Shown here: positions 56,592 through 64,000 of the stretch, piece by piece
Position numbering within the stretch: position 1 is the stretch's first letter
Layout: each line of letters opens with the position of its first letter
Assembly (NCBI GenBank): GCA_002104985.1
Contig: MCGO01000027.1
Span: 434,001-498,000, forward strand
Reading direction: 5' to 3'
DNA length: 64,000 nucleotides
Origin: Rhizoclosmatium globosum
Lineage: Eukaryota; Chytridiomycota; Chytridiomycetes; Chytridiales; Chytriomycetaceae
Made by a program: the position numbers and the translations under genes
The notes under the pieces: generated by a model
Database searches by the model: none
What the model saw: the letters and a program-made list of their open reading frames with translations, nothing else
What the model was told of the DNA's origin: nothing

Positions 56592-58622
56592 CACCTAACA
56601 ACAAGCGCATCGTCGAAACGTGATTTATGGATCCATACGTCATGTTTATTTGCATCAGCACTAAAGAAAAGAAAAGTTAGGTTACAGTCGCTTTGAATAC
56701 ACGAGGCACTTACCACTATGAACAAAAGCAGACAGCACAACAGAGAAAGTGCTGCATTTTTGGAGTCCTGCCCCCCGTCTGGCCGCCGTTGAACACAGTA
56801 CGCCATAACAGTCTGGGCGTGGACCCCTCAACATACACCCTCCGCATCCCACTCCAGCAACAAACAATCACAACAGAAGCCAAACCCAAAAACCCAAAAC
56901 TCCACCCAAAATTAAAGAACACGACCAACCAAAAACCAACAAATCCAGCCTCCCGTCACACTATACCCAGACCTGCAAATCAACTCCCAAACTCACACAT
57001 CACCCAAAGAATCAAACAGGCCAAGAGAAAAAACCTACTCCCCATAATAAACGCACTCCACAGCAAACCAATCCATCCTACTCCAAACGCTCACTCTCTC
57101 CTATCTTGCTCCAATCTCGCATTCTCGCATTCTGTTCCTGTTGTATTGAAGAAACTGCCGCAGAGACGTTCCACATGTTTATATAGAGTCGATTAAAAAC
57201 CACACCAAGCAAACTACAAACACAACTCACCAGCTGTTCAAACCTCCCAGTAGGATCCACCAAAAAGAACACCAATGAGACCTGCTCCACACAATTACAA
57301 CAAGCGCATCGTCGAAACGTGATTTATGGATCCATACGTCATGTTTATTTGCATCAGCACTAAAGAAAAGAAAAGTTAGGTTACAGTCGCTTTGAATAAC
57401 ACGAGGCACTTACCACTATGAACAAAAGCAGACAGCACAACAGAGAAAGTGCTGCATTTTTGGAGTCCTGCCCCCCGTCTGGCCGCCGTTGAACACGGTA
57501 CGCCATAACAGTCTGGGCGTGGACCCCTCAACATACACCCCTCCGCATCCACTCCAGCAACAACAATCACAACAGAAGCCAAACCCAAAAACCCAAAACT
57601 CCACCAAAATTAAAGAACACGACCAACCAAAAACCAACAATCCAGCCTCCCGTCACACTATACCCAGACCTGCAAATCAACTCCCAAACTCACACATCAC
57701 CCAAAGAATCAAACAGGCAGAGAAAAAACCTACTCCCCATAATAAACGCACTCCACAGCAAACCAATCCATCCTACTCCAAACGCTCACTCTCTCCTATC
57801 TGCTCCAATCTCGCATTCTCGCATTCTGTCCCTGTTGTATTGAAGAAACTGCCGCAGAGACGTTCCACATGTTTATATAGAGTCGATTAAAACCACACCA
57901 AGCAAACTACAAACACAACTCACCAGCTGTTCAAACCTCCAGTAAGGATCCACCAAAAAGAACACCAATGAGACCTGCTCCACACAAATTACAACAAGCG
58001 CATCGTCGAACGTGATTTTATGGATCCATACGTCATGTTTATTTGCATCAGCACTAAAGAAAAGAAAAGTTAGGTTACAGTCGCTTTGAATACACGAGGC
58101 ACTTACCATATGAACAAAAGCAGACAGCACAACAGAGAAAGTGCTGCATTTTTGGAGTCCTGCCCCCCGTCTGGCCGCCGTTGAACACGGTACGCCATAA
58201 CAGTCTGGGCGTGGACCCCTCAACATACACCCCTCCGCATCCACTCCAGCAACAACAATCACAACAGAAGCCAAACCCAAAACCCAAAACTCCACCAAAA
58301 TTAAGAACACGACCAACCAAAAACCAACAAATCCAGCTCCCGTCACACTATACCCCGACCTGCAAATCAACTCCCAAACTCACACATCACCCAAAGAATC
58401 AAACAGGCCAAGAGAAAAACCTACTCCCATAATAAACGCACTCCACAGCAAACCAATCCATCCTACTCCAAACGCTCACTCTCTCCTATCTTGCTCCAAT
58501 CTCGCATTCTCGCATTCTGTTCCCTGTTGTATTGAAGAAACTGCCCGCAGAGACGTTCCACATGTTTATATAGAGTCGATTAAAAAACACACCAAGCAAA
58601 CTACAAACACAACTCACCAGCG
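56592..58622 (-). repeat. 698-bp repeat array, about 2.9 units (U4, inverted)
   Basis: Three units on the minus strand. Unlike the other arrays it has many single-base losses or gains, often in homopolymers (for example near 57297, 57651, 57715, 57800, 58012 and 58418), so either this array is decaying or the base calls here are weaker. After 58622 a short degenerate copy of the array edge is seen near 58628-58690. Confidence 0.8.
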
Positions 58623-58689
58623 AGCTGTGGCAGAGACGTTCCTCATGTTTACATAGAATCGATTAGACAATTCCATTCAAAATATAAAC

Positions 58690-59778
58690 ACAACTCACCA
58701 TAGTTGAGACATGCGGTTAGACTCTCATATTGTCATGAAACAGAGAGTTGGGTTTTGGTTTTTTATTCATTTAATGACAGAGACTGAAATCTAGAGGGAG
58801 GAACAGCAGGTTAGTAATTTGTTTCATGCACAACAAACCATAGACATGTACTCCACAAACAACAACAAAACAGCATAAATGACTGTGATTGACTGGTTGC
58901 AACTTGGTGGCAACTGGTGGCAGTGAGGTCGATGGGGAAATAAACAGCCGGCTTGTGGCACAGACGGACGGTGCGGAACAGTGACCGGGATGATGAATCG
59001 CCAAGGAAGGCTCCACTGCTCCATATTGCGTGATGACACTGGTTGACAGGATGGATTCTGGCTGGATGGGCTGGAGGAAACTGTGACATGATGCATTTTA
59101 GACAAAGTGATTCCAAATTTCAATAAACGCGCACCATTAACTTAAGAAGATATTGATGGCGAAGATTAACTGGAACAGCACGAAGGTATGAGGCAACGCG
59201 CCGGAGACGAAAGGTGGTCAAGTTTGTGAGAGAATTGTCAGACTTGACCACACCAACAGAAGGAGAAGGACGCGTCTTTTTCCGCAGTCGTTTCTGCAAT
59301 GAAAGCGCGTTTAATGACTTGAAGTTGAGGTTGAGATAAGAGAAATAGAGAGAGAAGGAGAGAGTTGGAGAGGAGAGGGACGAGAGAGAGACACCCACTT
59401 TGACACCTTCCACTGGCAACTCGGCTTCCTTCGCGTACCAAAGCATCAGATGGTTGGAATAAGACTTGTCACTTGATACTTTGCATAGTATCTATCGTTG
59501 GTGGATCAGCGTGCATCAAACACTGGGCAGCCATCAGTCAGTTCAGACATCTGTTTCAAACAACATCAGATTAGATTTGTATTCAAGTTGAGGAACAGAA
59601 TAAAGACACAGAGAATACTTACACAATACTGCGCCATCTAGCTCAGGTGTCATAGTACTGCGAGTGCTTCCACGTGAAGTTTTCAAGGAAGACTTTTCTG
59701 AGTTTTGAAATCCACAAAGAAAAGAATTTCTGCAGTTTTCCTCCCCTCTTTTTTTTCATTAAATATATTCATTTTAAC
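58690..59778. other. Non-coding stretch between array and DOP1-like pseudogene, U4
   Basis: Inverted equivalent of 23339-24215 in U2, with the CT/GA-rich tract near 59345-59395. Part of it (58740-58960) resembles U1 9170-9400 (CTAGATTTC and GTCTCTG region). No gene is supported. Confidence 0.45.
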
Positions 59779-62545
59779 TTTGCAGGTTCTGGTTTGGGAC
59801 TCATGTTGGGTGTAAGAACCCGTGTCTCTGGCGACGGTGACGAGGTAGAGGGCGATCCGCCACGACTACAAGAAAACGTACATTTGTTTTGATCGCACGT
59901 AAAATGGATTTCCGTTGTCTTTCGATGACGCAATGTTCTGAGCGAATCCGAAACCGAGTCCGCAGTCCATCCAGCACATGCATCATCAGAGCCTTCTGTG
60001 TCAAATCAGGAACCAAGTGAATCATATCCAAGACAGAGTTATCCCACATGAAAGCCTTCCCTTCAACCAACTCATCACAGTCCGAGAACCACACCTCCAG
60101 AGTTGATTCGACTAAATGTGCAGGGAACTTGGAATAGATTGTTTGTAAGATATGGCGGATACTACTTTTGACCGAGACGCACAAGAAATCCAGAGAGGCA
60201 CCTGAGAGTTCATACGACTTCAGAGACTTGGAACTGGGACTATCAGATGCAAAAGGATCTCTCTTGAACTGGGAAACAACGACTTCAGCACACCCAAAAT
60301 TCCTGGCAGAAGTTCAATGATGGCATCCCTGAACAAACAAATGTTATAAACAAAACAAACAAACAGCAGGAAGCAGCTCACCTGGAATTCTGCGGTTCTT
60401 ACTCCAAGGCATCAGGCGACGAGCTATCAACAAACACACTTGAAACAATTCCGAAATCCCAAATATTTGTTCCTCCCTTTTTTATCTTTTCGATTTTGCT
60501 CTTGTTCCAGTCAGATAAACATTAGTATTTCGGCATATTTGAGGTCTCCGATCAAAGTATTAAACTCTGCACAAATCAGGATCAGTAACACCAACGCCTA
60601 TTTACAACAAATCGTTATGTAACCACGACACTCCTTCAATTCCAAAATATCTGCTTCCTTGATACTCTCCGACCATAAAGTTTGAAGCAGAGGGCGGTTT
60701 CCAGCCAATAACAAGGAGAGTGCCTCTGTCGAGTACAGAACTTGACCCATTTGAACTCACGCTCATAGTAGAATACTGTTTCTTCTTGGTTACCAATGAA
60801 AATGGTTCGGAAAAGACAAAAATATCAGGATGGAGGAGTGTCGCCAAAATAGGCTCAATCACCCTATAAAGCACAGATACGTTAGCTACGATTTCAAAAT
60901 AGACTTGTTCCCCACCTCGAGTAAGACTTGACATACGTTTTCAACCACGCTTCTCCAATCCGCCTAATCGACGGATTCTAACTCCTCAACGCGTCCACTA
61001 CCAAAACCAGAGGCTTCGGAAACGCGATTCCAGTCTGCCTTCACTCAACCTCCACAGAATTCCAAATCTCTGTTGATGCAAGAGCAAATCCACCAAATCG
61101 CGCGACGAGAGGAAAGTTGGCAACAACGTCTTCGACAATGTAAGAACCAAACTTGGTCACACTGCTCAATTTCCAAATCAAACCTACGATTCGGGCATGA
61201 CAGATTCCAAAAGGCTCCGGATCCAAGCATAGCCATAACTATTTGAAAATATCTTTGTAAATGATGTGTTGTTTGGAGAGGATGATAGATGCTTACTCTG
61301 CTAACCGAAACTTGAATAAACAGCTTAACATCAAATTTCAGTGTCACGGAAGAAGAACGCGCCTGCAACAATATTTGGAGGACGCAAGAAAGCGAGACGT
61401 TCAGGACACTAAACTCAGACGTCTAAAAAGTTTGATGGTTTGCTTTACCTCGCCCGTTCAAAATACTGTGGGAACCATAGTGTCACACACTCGCTCAACA
61501 TCCATCCCAGTGCTCATACTCCAGAGCCACCAAGCTTCTTTGCTGGGGTTTCGAGTGCACCGCCAAATACACAGACGCAAGCACTTCAATCATTCAATCA
61601 TTCGGCACGTTTCCTCAAGCAACATTACGATAGAATATTTCTCCGAGTTGCTGACGCTGACACCAGTAGGCGAAACGACACTGTCAACTACAGTTCAGGG
61701 TCCAAAACATGTTATCACTCGATCCAACAAGCTTGTCAGAAACAGTTGGAAGTTGGTGAAACTGAGTTCGACAACAGGGCGATCAATTACAAATTCAGAG
61801 ATAGACGGGGACTGAAACACGGCTGGTTCGTCAAGTGCTGTTTCTTCTGCTTCATTCATAACGGTTCCATATGGTAGAGAGGATGAGATGCTGATGTTGG
61901 ATGCACCGGTTGCAGAAGTAGGAGACGTCTTTTTAACACCGGCTTTCCGTGATTCCACTGGCCGCATCGGAATTCGTTCTGACCTGTTAGATTCTGACAG
62001 TTTCAAAATCCATGACTTTGTCATACTTTTCGCGAGGTATATTGGAGAGAACTTTGGAACATACTCCGAGAAAGAGTGGTAATTTGTGCGAGGTTTCGGT
62101 AAAGTCGTCTAACTTTTTTTTTGAACATCTAAGTTTTTCTTGAGTTTTCTAAATTGACATTGGAGAAAGGAAGTCAAACTCACATCAAGCTGGTAACTTA
62201 ACCAACACAACAAAATCGGCAGATGAATACGCTTCACATCTTCTTCCTCCACACAAACAATCCCCAGCATCAAATCAAAGAGCTGGTATTCTTGCATGGT
62301 TTGACATGGTCCAATCGGATTCGCAATGACCAAATGGTAGATATGTTTCCAAATTGTATACGGGTTGATTGAATCAAGCAACATCTCAGCAGATTGTAGG
62401 AGCTGAGAACCGAATCAAAATGAAGATACGTGAAAGGAAACCGCAACAAAGCACCTCCTTGTAATTTGCCAACACCAAACTTTTTTCCTTCAACGACTTA
62501 AGATAAAACTTGATCCAACATGGCCGACCCAATTTTGTCCTTGTC
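59779..62545 (-). pseudogene. DOP1: DOP1/Dopey-like gene, decayed, U4 copy (deletion type)
   Basis: Minus-strand copy with the TAG (complement 60978-60980) and 8-bp duplication (near 61587) shared by all copies, and with the 830-bp and 650-bp deletions shared with U2 (junctions near 60519 and 59859). Exons with LLPGILGVLKSLF-type sequence are in ancestral orientation. Private base losses occur near 60270 and 61110. Toward its 5' end (above about 62150) the sequence switches to the U1 version (LMLGIVCVEEED). Confidence 0.6.
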
Positions 62546-62639
62546 CAGCTAAATAATAATTGTATAAGGGCAGGTAAGTTTGTGAATATCCACTGACAAG
62601 CTCCAGATCGAACTGTGTTGATGTGTGAATGGCACAATG

Positions 62640-64000
62640 ACGTTTCAAACAACCTTATTCCACTTTGCTTCCATGTGGAATCTCACAGCGTGGTATATTT
62701 CTCCAAGAAGAAGAAAAGTGGACCATTCGATTTCCATTCCTTCGGCTTCAGTCGTGGCCACAGTCAACAGCTTCTGGACACTGCTCAACACCTCCGCATT
62801 CATAACAGCTTCAGCCTCCAAGCGCCGAATCTGTTCTACCAACTCAACGTTTGTGGGGTCAAGACACTCCTTTTTATCAGCCATGCTTCACTCCCATCGG
62901 GGCACTAACAATAACTTCCACCTCCTTCTCTGAAAACAACCTGTTGGGGTGGATTTTTAGGAAAGTCTCTTCCAGATGGCAGAAGTGCGAGGATGATCAG
63001 CCCTTTCAAGCACCTTCATCCAACAAAACAGTCGGAAGTTTGGAATGTCCACTTGAAAGAGACACGATATTGTGAGACTACTCCTCATTTTGCAAAAGTT
63101 TTCGAATTGTTGTGTCATGACTGACATTGTGGGCTCAGCATCCTTCGACCCAGGTTTCAGCAGCCGCAAGAGAATTTGTCTACCCAAAGAATTAGATCTT
63201 GAAGACAAAGAACACACCAACTCACCAATTCAGAGCATCGACTCTCCAGTTCATGGATAATCACAGTTTGAGCCTCAACTTCTGTGTCTTCACCCGTCCA
63301 ATTCATAAGCCTTTGTATTTGAAATCTTTCACGCCTCTTCCAAAAGAGGCAGCAGTAACAGCCATTTGCTTGTAAGTTCATCTTTCTCACGCACAGGTTT
63401 TCAACCCGCTTTTCTGCAAACTTTTAGAGCTTCTTGAGCATCAGCAACAACTTGCGATTGCTACAAAGCATGATTTTAATACCCTCCCGACAAACCCCGC
63501 ATTGAAAAAAACTCACCAAACCAACATTGCCCAGAACAACCTATTCTTCTATTCCCTGGCTCTTTGCTCCCACTTGCCAACATCAACCCACACTTTGTTG
63601 AAGAGCAGCTTTGAATCTCACCCAACAAACTCGTCCCTTTGGACTTGTGCTTGCAACACAACCTCTGGTGCCTTGGAATCCCTCAACGGCGCTTCCAAAT
63701 CCCAAAAGGCTTCCTTCACTCACGTCCAAGTTTGATTGTATGCCACTGAGTTATCTTCTGGTCACATTCCATTCCCATTTCTATAGCAACGACTCATTAA
63801 ACAAACAAACAAAGCACGGTTAGACGTACCACTTCGTCTCTCTCCTTCGTCATTACAGCCCAAGGCCACTTCAAGATCTGACACGTCTGATTCTCTTTGG
63901 GAAACCTTTGCTTGGGAACGTTCGAAGTCCTCCCTTGCGAGAAGTGCGTGCTTCTGAGCTTCCGCAACAACGAACATCAGCATCACCATGTGCTTTTTGG
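62640..64000 (-). pseudogene. Decayed coiled-coil protein gene, U4 copy, cut by window end
   Basis: Minus-strand equivalent of U1 2740-4070. The stretch 62645-62884 is the same as U1 3830-4069 (RRLEAEAVMNAEVLSSVQ) and differs from U2 (RRLEPEAVMN). The insertion that breaks the frame before MADKKE in U1 is also present. It adds small private indels near 63420 and 63860. Confidence 0.5.

Larger units (their letters stand above)
56592..64000 (-). repeat. Segmental duplication unit U4, inverted, runs off the window
   Basis: Inverted equivalent of U1 from the 698-bp array back to about U1 2730. The DOP1-like part carries the same two deletions as U2, but the coiled-coil part agrees with U1 at sites where U1 and U2 differ. 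U4 is therefore a mosaic. Confidence 0.85.

Noticed and set aside
1..64000. Large mobile element such as a Starship or a Helitron carrying the whole unit
   Set aside because: I found no captain-type recombinase, Rep/helicase or terminal structure inside the unit; the pattern is explained by segmental duplication.

Overview
The window looks like nuclear DNA of a fungus, possibly an early-diverging or zoosporic lineage (inference). Genes are intron-rich, and the introns are short (about 40-80 nt, GT(A/G)-AG). The protein families include a NYN-domain nuclease-like protein, a PPR protein, a RanBP2-type zinc finger protein, a DOP1/Dopey family protein and a Tc1/IS630-like DDE transposase of a kind common in fungi. 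I see no operons, bacterial genes or RNA genes.

Most of the window is a segmental duplication. A unit of about 16.4 kb fills 1-16424. It repeats in direct orientation from 16425 (constant offset 16424 at the start) to about 25.2 kb, where it is truncated. It recurs inverted at about 28.76-42.44 kb and inverted again from 56.59 kb to the window end. In order, a unit holds: the NYN gene, a GGTT microsatellite, a decayed coiled-coil gene, a decayed DOP1-like gene, an array of 698-bp repeats, the 3' scrap of a PPR gene, an unknown 523-aa gene, an unknown 328-aa gene divergent from an unknown 117-aa gene, a CT microsatellite, and the next NYN gene. The NYN, 523-aa, 328-aa and 117-aa genes are open in every full copy. 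The coiled-coil and DOP1-like genes carry stops and frameshifts, several shared by all copies, so they broke before the duplication.

Two single-copy islands interrupt the duplicates. Island 1 (25.3-28.5 kb) has a small gene and an intact three-exon PPR gene, converging. Island 2 (42.44-56.59 kb) has a decayed gene region, a broken transposase with a Tc1-like 3' end, a gene whose last exon is split by about 39 tandem copies of a 145-bp unit (45.85-51.48 kb), an unknown four-exon gene on the minus strand, a RanBP2 zinc-finger/Gln-rich gene, and an unknown multi-exon gene.

The most unusual items are the 145-bp array, in which every unit carries a splice acceptor, a 21-nt mini-exon and a splice donor, and the mosaic history of the duplicated units, with lineage-specific inversions and deletions.
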